This document shows positions 53,169 to 61,201 of a DNA stretch of 64,000 nt, piece by piece. Position 1 is the stretch's first letter, and each line of letters opens with the position of its first letter. Source of the DNA: GCA-2709075 sp964492555 (GTDB lineage: Bacteria; Pseudomonadota; Alphaproteobacteria; MPNO01; UBA2964); the NCBI GenBank assembly GCA_964492555.1, contig CAZBKQ010000004.1, positions 1 to 64,000 on the forward strand, given 5' to 3'. A program made the position numbers and the translations under genes. The notes under the pieces were generated by a model. The model searched no databases and had not been told where the DNA came from. It worked only from the letters and a program-made list of their open reading frames with translations.

Positions 53169-53924
53169 GTGGTGACCGAAAAACCCAAAACAAATATTCT
53201 GATAACAGGCGCATCCTCTGGCATTGGCGCGGCGCTGGCGGCCGAATACGCGGAAATGGGCAACCATCTTGTGTTGACCGGACGGAACCCGAAAAGGCTG
53301 ACAGCAATTAGCGCCGCGTGCCGCGGAAAGGGCGCCACGGCGGCCGAACACATCATCGACGTAACCGATACATCGGCGATGAATGCGCTTTTTCAGACCG
53401 ATGGGCCGTTCGATCTGGTGTTCGCCAATGCCGGTATTGCCGGCCCCGAGGGCGGCGGCTTCGCGGAAAACACGCGGCTGATTTTTTCCGTCAATATTGA
53501 CGGCGTCGCCAACACCCTAATTCCGGCCATCGAGTCGATGAAGGAAAATGGCGGCGGTCAGATAGGCATCGTCAGCTCGATCGCCGGGTTCCGGGGTCTG
53601 CCGTCCGCGCCGGCCTATGCGGCATCCAAAGCCGCAGTAAAATCCTGGGGCGAAGGGTTGCGCGGGCGCTACGCCGCCGACGGTATCCGCGTTTCGGTCA
53701 TCTGTCCGGGGTTTGTCGAAAGCGCCATAACGGCGAGCAATGATTTTCGCATGCCGCTTCTGATGGATGCGCCCCGCGCCGCCCGTATCATCCGGCGCGG
53801 CATGGAGAGGAACAAGGGACTTATCGCTTTTCCCTTGCCGATGCTTTTCGGCGCCTGGCTGATGACTGTGTTACCTAACCGGTTTGTCGATTGGGCGACC
53901 CGCCGCTTGCCCCGCAAGGAATAA
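53169..53924 (+). CDS. Short-chain dehydrogenase/reductase
   Basis: The 251-aa classical SDR has the cofactor motif ILITGASSGIGAALAAEYAE, FANAGIAGPEGGGFAENTRL, a Ser-Tyr-Lys catalytic set in IVSSIAGFRGLPSAPAYAAS followed by KAAVKSWGEGLRG, and an ICPGFVESAIT segment. A hydrophobic C-terminus (LPMLFGAWLMTVLPNRFVDW) suggests membrane association. GTG 53169 or 53172 is the start. The substrate is unknown. Confidence 0.9.
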   Translation: MVTEKPKTNILITGASSGIGAALAAEYAEMGNHLVLTGRNPKRLTAISAACRGKGATAAEHIIDVTDTSAMNALFQTDGPFDLVFANAGIAGPEGGGFAENTRLIFSVNIDGVANTLIPAIESMKENGGGQIGIVSSIAGFRGLPSAPAYAASKAAVKSWGEGLRGRYAADGIRVSVICPGFVESAITASNDFRMPLLMDAPRAARIIRRGMERNKGLIAFPLPMLFGAWLMTVLPNRFVDWATRRLPRKE

Positions 53925-53926
53925 AC

Positions 53927-53946
53927 GCCCCGGCCAAAGCCGGGGC
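53927..53946. terminator. Intrinsic terminator between SDR and mscS genes
   Basis: GCCCCGGC (53927-53934) and GCCGGGGC (53939-53946) form a perfect 8-bp stem with a CAAA loop. On the minus strand the stem is followed by GTTTATT, fitting termination of the convergent mscS transcript; the plus-strand flank is less T-rich. Confidence 0.75.
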
Positions 53947-53952
53947 ATCCGA

Positions 53953-54783
53953 TCAGCTTTCTTTTTGTTCGATGCTGTGAACGTCGCGCTGCGGAAACGG
54001 AATGGAAATCCCTTCCGCGTCGAGCTGCTGCTTGATGCGCTTGTTAAGATCAAACAGCACCGCCCAGTAGTCGCTGCTATTGACCCAGCAGCGCATGTTC
54101 AGATTCACCGAGCTATCAGCCAGTGCGACCACCATGGTCTCTGCGGCCGGGTCCTTGAGCAACCGGTCATCGGCATCCATAACGGACTTGGCGACGGCCA
54201 ACCCTTTCTCAACATCGTCTTCATATGCAATGCCTACGACGATATCGATACGGCGGGTCGGATTACGCGAGAAATTCTTGATCGATGCGCCGAGAAGCTG
54301 TCCGTTCGGCACATATACAAAAACGCCGTCCGCAGTCTTCAAAATTGTCGCGAACATCCCGATTTCCTCGACCGCACCCACCTGGCTTCCGCTATCGATG
54401 ACATCGCCGACCTTGAACGGACGCAAGATGAGAAGAACCACCCCGGCGGCGAAATGAGACAAGGTCCCTTGCAAAGCGAGACCGACCGCCAGACCAGCCG
54501 TACCCAAAACGGCGATAATGCTGGCTGTCTCAATGCCGAATTGTCCCAGTACGGCGACAAAGACGACCGCGAGAATGGTGTAACGCAACAAGCCGGAGAG
54601 GAAAGGCACCAGCGTGGAGTCCACGCGGCCGGATTTCTACAAGGATTTGCGGAGCTTCGAGCCAGCCCAGCCCGCCACCATCCAGCCGATGATCAGCGTG
54701 ACCAGAGCGCCGACGACATCGAGCCCGTATGAGGTTAAGAGCGTGGTCGCCTCATTTACGGCGGCGGCGGTCTTTTCATCCAT
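53953..54783 (-). pseudogene. Small-conductance mechanosensitive channel (MscS), interrupted by in-frame UAG
   Basis: ATG 54783 opens MDEKTAAAVNEATTLLTSYG and DVVGALVTLIIGWMVAGWAG, then KLRKSL and a TAG at 54639-54637. The same frame continues KSGRVDSTLVPFLSGLLRYT, the pore helix segment AVLGTAGLAVGLALQGTLSH, the FKVGDVIDSG beta domain and a normal C-terminus ending IEQKES. The whole is 277 codons, normal for small MscS proteins. The stop sits in the basic loop between the first two helices, where Glu is common, so GAG to TAG is the likely change. A GTG at 54624 could allow internal re-initiation lacking the first helix. Either a recent pseudogene, a suppressed amber or a consensus error. Confidence 0.8.
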
Positions 54784-54830
54784 TTTTATCTCCATCTGGA
54801 AATTCATCCATTTTTATCTCCATCTGGAAA
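54775..54830. repeat. Perfect 28-bp tandem duplication over the mscS initiation region
   Basis: Positions 54775-54802 and 54803-54830 are identical. Each copy on the minus strand carries a ribosome site (GGAG), the ATG and the first codons of mscS. Because 28 is not a multiple of three, the upstream ATG opens an 11-codon frame (MDEFPDGDKNG) ending in a TGA that overlaps the true start region. Confidence 0.93.
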
Positions 54831-54893
54831 TCGGAAATTATTCTCCCGCGCAGTCAGATAAAGATCAAAACAGAGAGTGTCAATTCAGAGAAA

Positions 54894-55883
54894 TCAGGGC
54901 GTCCGCTGGCGTCTGATACGCCGCCACTTGGCGACGTTACGATTATGTTCGCGCAACGTGCGGGCAAACACATGCCCGCCATTGCCATCCGCAACAAAAT
55001 AGAGATCCTTGCTGTCGGAGGGGTTTGCCGCGGCGGCAAGAGAAGCGGCCCCGGGACTGGCGATCGGCGCGGGCGGCAGCCCCTTATTAGCGTAGGTATT
55101 AAAAGGCGATGTCATCTTCAAATCCGCGCGCAATAGCCGGCGGCCCAACGGCCCCGCTCCCCCGGTCAGGGCATAAACGACGGTGGGGTCGGATTGCAGC
55201 TTCATGCCGCGTCTCAAGCGATTATGGAACACCGCCGAAACCCTGGCGCGTTCATCGTCGATCCCCGTTTCCTTTTCTATGATGGAGGCGAGAACGTGCA
55301 GCTCCTCGGGCGAATTCAATATCGTTTTCGGATCTCGCCGGGCCCAATTTTCGGTGATCGCCGATTTCATCGCCCGCCGCATCCGACGCACCAGATCTTC
55401 CCGGCGATCCCCCCAAACGTAGAAATAGGTATCGGGAAACAGGCTCCCTTCCGTCATCGCGCCATGGGGAACTTCTCCGACCAAGCCGTCGGCGCCGTTA
55501 ACCAGACCGATAATCTGGGCGGTGGTCAGCCCCTCAGGGATGGTCAGACGCCGTTGAACCGTCTTACCAAAGGCAATGTGGCGCGCGACTGCCCAGCTAC
55601 TGAGTCCCGGTTCGAACAGAAACTCTCCGGCGCGCAATTTTCTGTGCAACCGATCAGCCCGAAGACCCAGCCGGAAAATGACCGGATCATCGATAATCCC
55701 GGCATCTGCAAGCTGTCGGGCGATCGTCGCAACGCCGCTTCCCGGCGCGATTACAATCGTCATCGCCTGACGGCGCTCTTCAACGGGCATGGTGTATTTG
55801 CTCCATGCCCACCAGACGACAAGCGCACCGGCACCAGCAAACAGCACCGATGCGATCAGGCCCGCGCGGACCAGAGCCCGCAT
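54894..55883 (-). CDS. mltG: Endolytic murein transglycosylase MltG
   Basis: The 329-aa protein has an N-terminal membrane helix (LIASVLFAGAGALVVWWAWS), a LysM-like region (GSGVATIARQLADAGIIDDP) and the YceG catalytic domain with the Glu in VLASIIEKETGIDDERARVS and FHNRLRRGMKLQSDPTVVYA. MltG cuts nascent glycan strands and limits their length. It follows fabF by seven bases on the same strand, a conserved alphaproteobacterial order. Confidence 0.95.
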   Translation of the reverse strand: MRALVRAGLIASVLFAGAGALVVWWAWSKYTMPVEERRQAMTIVIAPGSGVATIARQLADAGIIDDPVIFRLGLRADRLHRKLRAGEFLFEPGLSSWAVARHIAFGKTVQRRLTIPEGLTTAQIIGLVNGADGLVGEVPHGAMTEGSLFPDTYFYVWGDRREDLVRRMRRAMKSAITENWARRDPKTILNSPEELHVLASIIEKETGIDDERARVSAVFHNRLRRGMKLQSDPTVVYALTGGAGPLGRRLLRADLKMTSPFNTYANKGLPPAPIASPGAASLAAAANPSDSKDLYFVADGNGGHVFARTLREHNRNVAKWRRIRRQRTP

Positions 55884-55890
55884 AACGCCC

Positions 55891-57150
55891 TCAGTAAACC
55901 TTTTTGAATATCAGGGTGGCGTTGGTTCCGCCGAAACCGAAGGAATTCGACATCACCGCATTCACGGAGCGTTCCTTGGGCTTGTAGGGGACGAGATCCA
56001 GATCACATCCCTCCGACGGATTATCGAGATTCAACGTTGGCGGGACGATGCCGTCACGCATCGCGAGAATGGAGTATATCGCTTCGACCGCGCCGGCCGC
56101 CCCCAAAAGGTGTCCGATCGCGGATTTGGTCGAGGACATCGATATATTATAGGCGTGATCACCGAACACCCGTTTTACCGCGTTCAGCTCGATTTCATCG
56201 CCAAGCGGCGTCGAGGTGCCATGCGCATTGACATAATCAATGTCTTCCGGGGTCATTTCCGCGCGCTTCAAGGCCGCCTTCATCGCGCGCGCCGCACCAT
56301 CGCCGTCTTCCGCGGGCGCGGTAACGTGATAGGCGTCGCCGGACAGCCCGTACCCGACGAGCTCTCCATAAATCTTCGCACCGCGCGCCTTTGCATGTTC
56401 CAGCTCTTCCAGAACGACAACGCCGGCGCCCTCACCCATCACAAACCCGTCGCGATCAACATCCCAGGGACGCGATGCCGCCGCCGGATTGTCATTAAAG
56501 CTCTTGGCCAACGCGCGCGCCGCCGCGAAACCGGCGATACCAATACGGCAAATAGCCGATTCCGCGCCGCCCGCAATCATTACGTCCGCGTCGCCCATCT
56601 GAACGAGCCGGCCCGCATCGCCTATGGAATGCGCGCCGGTCGAGCAAGCGGTTACCGCTGCATGATTAGGACCTTTAAACCCGAAACGGATCGAAACCTG
56701 TCCCGAGGCGAGATTGATCAGGGTCGACGGAATGAAGAAGGGGGAAATCCGGCGCGGGCCGCGTTCATGCATGATAACGGAGGCATCGTAGATACCTTCA
56801 AGACCGCCAATCCCGGAGCCGATCATCACACCGGTCCGTTCGCGGCCATCGTCATCTTCGGGCTGCCAGCCCGAATCCGCGACAGCCTGCGCGGCGGCGG
56901 CTATCGCGTAGATGATGAACTTGTCGTTCTTGCGCTGATCTTTCGGCGCCAACCAGTCATCGGGGTTGAATTGCCCTTCATCCTCGCCAAGCGGCACTTC
57001 CGCACCGATCGTGACACTTAGATCGGAGGTGTCGAACCCCTGGATGGCGCCGACACCGGATTCCCCGGCAAGCAGCTTTTTCCAGTTATGTTCCACGCCC
57101 TCCCCCAACGGGGTGACGAGACCAAGTCCGGTAACGACAACGCGCCTCAT
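55891..57150 (-). CDS. fabF: 3-oxoacyl-ACP synthase II
   Basis: The 419-aa condensing enzyme elongates acyl-ACP with malonyl-ACP. The active-site Cys is in AAVTACSTGAHSIGDAGRL; the two His residues are in VNAHGTSTPLGD and SAIGHLLGAAGAVE. It starts MRRVVVTGLGLVTPLGEGVE. It lies between acpP (58 bases upstream) and mltG in the fab cluster. Confidence 0.97.
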   Translation of the reverse strand: MRRVVVTGLGLVTPLGEGVEHNWKKLLAGESGVGAIQGFDTSDLSVTIGAEVPLGEDEGQFNPDDWLAPKDQRKNDKFIIYAIAAAAQAVADSGWQPEDDDGRERTGVMIGSGIGGLEGIYDASVIMHERGPRRISPFFIPSTLINLASGQVSIRFGFKGPNHAAVTACSTGAHSIGDAGRLVQMGDADVMIAGGAESAICRIGIAGFAAARALAKSFNDNPAAASRPWDVDRDGFVMGEGAGVVVLEELEHAKARGAKIYGELVGYGLSGDAYHVTAPAEDGDGAARAMKAALKRAEMTPEDIDYVNAHGTSTPLGDEIELNAVKRVFGDHAYNISMSSTKSAIGHLLGAAGAVEAIYSILAMRDGIVPPTLNLDNPSEGCDLDLVPYKPKERSVNAVMSNSFGFGGTNATLIFKKVY

Positions 57151-57208
57151 CGGATGAAGCTCCGCGGCTATGGATTAGAATGCACGGGACGCTTTCCGCG
57201 GCCCGGCG

Positions 57209-57448
57209 TTAACTGCCGGAATTTTCCTCGATAAAGGAAATGGCGTCTTTGACGGTGAGAATTTTCTCCGCGGCGTCATCGGGAATTTCGCACTCGAATT
57301 CCTCCTCGAACGCCATCACGAGCTCGACCGTATCAAGGCTGTCCGCGCCGAGGTCATCGATAAAGCTGGCGCTATCCACGACCTTAGCTTCCTCTACACC
57401 GAGATGTTCGACGACGATTTTTTTGACGCGATCCGCAATGTCACTCAT
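57209..57448 (-). CDS. acpP: Acyl carrier protein
   Basis: The 79-aa acidic protein carries acyl chains on a phosphopantetheine arm attached to S37 in DLGADSLDTVELVMAFEEEF. The start is MSDIADRVKKIVVEHLGVEE. It is separated from fabG by 152 bp, long enough for its own promoter, as expected for this abundant protein. No clear promoter pair stands out. Confidence 0.98.
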   Translation of the reverse strand: MSDIADRVKKIVVEHLGVEEAKVVDSASFIDDLGADSLDTVELVMAFEEEFECEIPDDAAEKILTVKDAISFIEENSGS

Positions 57449-57600
57449 GCCAGCTTATCCCTTGAGATTTCGTATGTGGTTAAACTCAATTACAACGCTA
57501 TACCCGGCTGCCGGGCGAATCGAAAGCATTTCGCGCGGTCCACCCTCCGGTGTGAAGCTTTTAAGACCATTCCGGCGAGAACCGCAAGACGGCAAACGAA

Positions 57601-58338
57601 TTAAATCATCGCCATGCCGCCATTGACGTGCAGGGTCTGGCCGGTGACATATCCCGCTTCGTCACAGGCCAGAAAGGCCACGCAACCGGCGACATCATTC
57701 GGCTCACCGAAGCGGCCGGCGGGAATTCTCCCCTGAAGAGCCGATTTCTGATCATCCGAAAGCGCATCCGTCATTGCCGTGCTGATAAAGCCGGGCGCAA
57801 CGCAATTAACCGTAATGCCGCGCGACGCAACCTCCGCCGCCAATGCCTTGCTCATCCCCGTCAACCCGGCTTTCGACGCGACATAGTTCGACTGGCCGGG
57901 ATTACCGGTCGCGCCGACAACAGAGGTAATATTGACGATCCGGCCCCAGCGGGCCTTCATCATGCCACGCAAGACCGCGCGGGAGAGACGGAAAGACGCC
58001 GTAAGATTGACCTCGATCACCGCTGCCCAGTCTTCATCGGACATACGCATAGCCAGCATATCACGCGTCAGACCGGCATTGTTGACCAGTATTTCGACTG
58101 AGCCCATCGCCTGTTCCGCCGCTTTTACAAGCCCGGCCGCCGCCTCGGCATCGTCGAGAGACGCCGGCAACGCATGGGCGTTTTCACCGAGTTCTCCGGC
58201 TAATGCGTTCAGCGCCTCTTCGTTTCGTCCGCTAAGACCGACAGTGGCCCCTTGCGCGTGAAGAGATCGCGCAATGGCGCCGCCGATTCCGCCGCTGGCC
58301 CCGGTCACCAGCGCAGTTTTGCCTGAAAGATCGAACAT
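57601..58338 (-). CDS. fabG: 3-oxoacyl-ACP reductase
   Basis: The 245-aa SDR reduces 3-oxoacyl-ACP with NADPH. MFDLSGKTALVTGASGGIGG is the cofactor site; the catalytic Ser, Tyr and Lys are in NITSVVGATGNPGQSNYVAS and KAGLTG, and VNCVAPGFISTAMTD follows. I chose ATG 58338, which begins the family-typical MFDL; the ribosome site is weak (AAAAGAAG). It is 28 bases downstream of fabD. Confidence 0.96.
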   Translation of the reverse strand: MFDLSGKTALVTGASGGIGGAIARSLHAQGATVGLSGRNEEALNALAGELGENAHALPASLDDAEAAAGLVKAAEQAMGSVEILVNNAGLTRDMLAMRMSDEDWAAVIEVNLTASFRLSRAVLRGMMKARWGRIVNITSVVGATGNPGQSNYVASKAGLTGMSKALAAEVASRGITVNCVAPGFISTAMTDALSDDQKSALQGRIPAGRFGEPNDVAGCVAFLACDEAGYVTGQTLHVNGGMAMI

Positions 58339-58366
58339 GCTTCTTTTCCCTTTTTTGCCGAGACCG

Positions 58367-59308
58367 CTATAGAGTCGCCGCGAACGCCTCAATGCCCTCG
58401 GGATCGGATACGGAGACCGCCTCCAGATCGCGGTCGATCCGCCGGGTCAACCCCGCCAGAACGTTACCCGACCCGACCTCGACCAGCTTTTCGACGCCCG
58501 ATTCCTTCAGTTTAAGCACGCATTCGCGCCAACGGACCATTCCGGTTACCTGATCGACAAGAAGACGCCGGATGGCGTCCGGATCCTGAACCGGTTCGGC
58601 GGTGACGTTGGCGATAACCGGGATGATCGGCGGCGCGGCATTAACCGCGGCAAGCGCCTCCGCCATTTTTTCCGCGGCGGGTTGCATCAGCGAACAGTGA
58701 AACGGTGCGCTTACCTGAAGAGGCACCGCCCGGCGGGCCCCGAAATCGCCCGCTTTTTCGACCGCGCGTGCAATCGCGCCGGCATGGCCTGACAACACGA
58801 CCTGGCCGGGCGCGTTGTCGTTGGCCGCGGAGCAAACCTCGCCTTCCGCAGCCGCCTCGGCCAACGAATGCGCGGCATCCAGATCAACACCGAGCAGCGC
58901 GGCCATTCCACCCTCACCCACCGGGACCGCGGCCTGCATTGCCTGACCACGGGTTTTCAAAAGCCGCGCTGTATCTGCGACGGTGAACGTCCTGGCCGCC
59001 GCGAGCGCGGAATATTCGCCAAGCGAATGCCCGGCCACAAAAGCCGCCTTATCAGCGATATCGAGCCCGCAATGCCCTTCCAGGACCCGGATTGCCGCCA
59101 AACTGACCGCCATAAGCGCCGGCTGGGCGTTCTCGGTCAGCGTCAATTCGTCTTCCGGCCCGTCACACATCAGCCGAAACAGGTTTTGTCCCAGCGCATC
59201 ATCGATTTCTTCAAAGGTTTCACGGGCTTGACCAAAAGCATCGGCCAGCGCGCGGCCCATGCCCACTGCCTGAGACCCCTGCCCGGGAAAGACAAATGCG
59301 AGTGTCAT
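58367..59308 (-). CDS. fabD: Malonyl-CoA:ACP transacylase
   Basis: The 313-aa enzyme loads malonyl groups on ACP. MTLAFVFPGQGSQAVGMGRA, the nucleophile motif AFVAGHSLGEYSALAAARTF and the catalytic His region (LQVSAPFHCSLMQPAAEKM) are present. I start at ATG 59308 behind GAGGG. It is the first gene of fabD-fabG-acpP-fabF-mltG and has a good promoter upstream. Confidence 0.96.
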   Translation of the reverse strand: MTLAFVFPGQGSQAVGMGRALADAFGQARETFEEIDDALGQNLFRLMCDGPEDELTLTENAQPALMAVSLAAIRVLEGHCGLDIADKAAFVAGHSLGEYSALAAARTFTVADTARLLKTRGQAMQAAVPVGEGGMAALLGVDLDAAHSLAEAAAEGEVCSAANDNAPGQVVLSGHAGAIARAVEKAGDFGARRAVPLQVSAPFHCSLMQPAAEKMAEALAAVNAAPPIIPVIANVTAEPVQDPDAIRRLLVDQVTGMVRWRECVLKLKESGVEKLVEVGSGNVLAGLTRRIDRDLEAVSVSDPEGIEAFAATL

Positions 59309-59355
59309 AAAACCCTCTTCTTTTTCGGTGTGTGTCAAAGGATATCGGCTGACAG

Positions 59356-59383
59356 TTGATAATCCCGCACGGAGTCCTGTCAA
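59356..59383 (-). promoter_or_regulatory. Promoter of the fabD-fabG operon
   Basis: On the minus strand, TTGACA (59383-59378) is followed by 16 nt and TATCAA (59361-59356). The predicted start is near 59349, about 40 nt before the fabD ATG. Confidence 0.6.
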
Positions 59384-59422
59384 CCACCGACCGGAAACCA
59401 TTGCGGGAGGCTATTCTCAGGC

Positions 59423-59450
59423 TTGCACCGGGCGGTCAAATGTGTATATT
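59423..59450 (+). promoter_or_regulatory. Promoter of the rpsF-rpsR-rplI operon
   Basis: TTGCAC (59423-59428), a 16-nt spacer and TATATT (59445-59450) precede rpsF on the plus strand. The start near 59457 would give a leader of about 125 nt, which contains the large hairpin described separately. Confidence 0.6.
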
Positions 59451-59496
59451 TGCGCGCCCTGAGGCGGGGCTGATCGTCCGGATCGGCGTTTATGTC

Positions 59497-59560
59497 CGGC
59501 AATCGCCGCCTTTATTCGGTTTCAACCAGCGGATTTTGCCCGTCGAGCGGCGGTTTGCCG
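59497..59560 (+). promoter_or_regulatory. Structured leader hairpin upstream of rpsF
   Basis: CGGCAA (59497-59502) pairs with TTGCCG (59555-59560) and CGCCGC (59504-59509) with GCGGCG (59547-59552), with a small internal asymmetry, enclosing a 37-nt apical region. ATTTTTG follows directly, then the rpsF ribosome site. Leaders of rpsF operons in many bacteria bind the S6:S18 complex for feedback; this element is a candidate for that role, or for an attenuator given the T-run. Not folded computationally. Confidence 0.45.
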
Positions 59561-59582
59561 ATTTTTGATAAGGAGTTCGAAC

Positions 59583-60017
59583 TTGTCCTATTACGAAAGC
59601 GTCTTCATTGCGCGCCCGGACATCACAGCCGCGCAGGTTGAATCCCTGACGGAAACCTTCAAGGGGATCGTTTCCGAAAATGGCGGGACCGCGACCAAGG
59701 ACGAATATTGGGGCCTGAAATCCCTTGCTTACAAGATCAAAAAGAACCGTAAGGGCCACTACACCATGATCAACCTTGAGGCGCCGCCCGCCGCAATCAG
59801 CGAGCTGGAGCGCAACATGCGCCTTAATGAGGATATCTTGCGCTTTATGACCATCAAGGTCGACGCGCTCGAAGAAGAGCCCTCGGTAATGATGCGGAAC
59901 AAGGGATCGCGCGATGATCGTGGCCGCCGCGATGATCGTGGCCGCCGTGACGACCGCGCGCCGCGTCAGGAAGCGTCCCCGCAGGAAGAGAAGCCCAGTG
60001 AAGGAGGGGACGAATGA
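59583..60017 (+). CDS. rpsF: 30S ribosomal protein S6
   Basis: From the TTG at 59583, eight bases after AAGGAG, the 144-aa protein reads MSYYESVFIARPDITAAQVE, matching the family start. KDEYWGLKSLAYKIKKNRKG and RLNEDILRFMTIKVDALEEE are conserved. The C-terminus carries an arginine/aspartate tail of RDDRGR repeats encoded by a DNA repeat. S6 pairs with S18, whose gene overlaps this stop by four bases. Confidence 0.96.
   Translation: MSYYESVFIARPDITAAQVESLTETFKGIVSENGGTATKDEYWGLKSLAYKIKKNRKGHYTMINLEAPPAAISELERNMRLNEDILRFMTIKVDALEEEPSVMMRNKGSRDDRGRRDDRGRRDDRAPRQEASPQEEKPSEGGDE
59911..59964 (+). repeat. 18-bp tandem repeat in rpsF encoding RDDRGR
   Basis: Two perfect 18-bp copies (59911-59928 and 59929-59946) and a degenerate third (59947-59964) encode RDDRGR-RDDRGR-RDDRAP in the disordered S6 tail. 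The copy number could vary by slippage. Confidence 0.85.
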
Positions 60018-60244
60018 GAAGCCGCCGCCCGTTTTTCCGCCGGCAGAAGAGCTGCCCGTTTTCCGGCCCGAACGCGCCGAAGATTGATTACAAGGACGTC
60101 AAGCTCCTGCAGCGCTTCGTCTCCGAACGCGGCAAGATCGTTCCGCGCCGGATCACTGCGGTATCCTCCAAAAAACAGCGTGAACTTGCCCGCGCCATCA
60201 AACGGGCCCGCAATCTCGCGCTGATGCCGTTCGTTCTCGACTAG
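60014..60244 (+). CDS. rpsR: 30S ribosomal protein S18
   Basis: The 76-aa protein reads MRSRRPFFRRQKSCPFSGPN and continues KIDYKDVKLLQRFVSERGKI with VPRRITAVSSKKQRELARAI, the S18 signature. Its ATG overlaps the rpsF TGA. It binds S6 on the platform of the 30S subunit. Confidence 0.97.
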   Translation: MRSRRPFFRRQKSCPFSGPNAPKIDYKDVKLLQRFVSERGKIVPRRITAVSSKKQRELARAIKRARNLALMPFVLD

Positions 60245-60265
60245 AGCGGACATTCGGGTCCATCG

Positions 60266-61201
60266 GTGAATAAAGCGCTCTCGCTGGCGCTGCTTGCCGG
60301 GGTTTCCAGCGCCCTACTCAGTCTTTTCATATTCGGCCCCGCGCCCCTGTTCGCGGTCGGGTTGGTGTATGGTGCCGCCTGGGCATCGATCAGCGCCGCG
60401 ATCGGGGCGCTCGCCGTTCTCGCGGCTGCAGGCGGCATAAATACGCTTTCCTTTCTGGCCATTACAGCAATACCGTCGGCGATCGCGGTCAAGATGGCTC
60501 ATGAAACGGCCGCGCGGGGCAAAGCGCCCGATTGCGGGCAAATCCTCGCCGCGATTTCTGTTTTCGGCATCGCGGCGATATTTTTCCTGATCGCCGATAT
60601 TCTTGGAATGGGAACCCGGATCGAAGCGCAGATCGAACAAACTTTCAGGGATTTCTTTTCGCAGCTTCAAACGACCGGCGACGCGGCGCAAGCAAGACGC
60701 GCGGAAATTGCCCTGGACGCGCTCGCCCGTTTCGCTTCCTCGATCTCCTCGGGCGGCCTTGCCACGGCGTCATTCCTGATCCTGGTCCTCAATGCGGTTT
60801 TTGTGGAATCGATCCTGCGCCAAACCGGTAATTCGCAGCTGCCCAGACCGCGTTATTCGGCAACCCTGCCGCCGGGATGGCTCAGCTTTTTATTCCTCGG
60901 GGCGATCCTCTTGACATTTTTACCGGGAATTCCGGGGAAATTGGGGCTGAATGCCGTAATTTTTCTATCATTTCCCTTTCTTCTCACCGGCTTAGCGGTT
61001 ATACACACGCTTTCGCGCCGGGCCGGCAATCCGAAAGCCGTCCTGGTCGGTTTTTATATTTCGCTGTTTGTGTTTGGCGTTATATTCGGCCTCTTCGTCG
61101 CTATCGGCGGATTTTTGGCCGTTATTGGCGCAATCGAACAGTGGGTTGGGGTAAGACGGCGCTTCGGTACGCGCCCCCCGAATGATCAGGAGGATGAGTG
61201 A
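60266..61201 (+). CDS. DUF2232 membrane protein
   Basis: The 311-aa protein starts (GTG) MNKALSLALLAGVSSALLSL and has about eight hydrophobic helices, with a periplasmic or cytoplasmic loop near residues 115-165 (RIEAQIEQTFRDFFSQLQTT). DUF2232 proteins of this kind lie between rpsR and rplI in many alphaproteobacteria. Function is unknown. Its TGA shares one base with the rplI ATG, so translation is coupled to ribosomal protein synthesis. Confidence 0.88.
   Translation: MNKALSLALLAGVSSALLSLFIFGPAPLFAVGLVYGAAWASISAAIGALAVLAAAGGINTLSFLAITAIPSAIAVKMAHETAARGKAPDCGQILAAISVFGIAAIFFLIADILGMGTRIEAQIEQTFRDFFSQLQTTGDAAQARRAEIALDALARFASSISSGGLATASFLILVLNAVFVESILRQTGNSQLPRPRYSATLPPGWLSFLFLGAILLTFLPGIPGKLGLNAVIFLSFPFLLTGLAVIHTLSRRAGNPKAVLVGFYISLFVFGVIFGLFVAIGGFLAVIGAIEQWVGVRRRFGTRPPNDQEDE

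Noticed and set aside
55789..57021. 410-codon open frame antisense to fabF
   Set aside because: Arg-rich shadow translation of a well-conserved gene; no recognisable domain.
57503..57515. CCCGG/CCGGG hairpin between fabG and acpP as a terminator
   Set aside because: The 5-bp stem has a 3-nt loop and no U-run; too weak to support.
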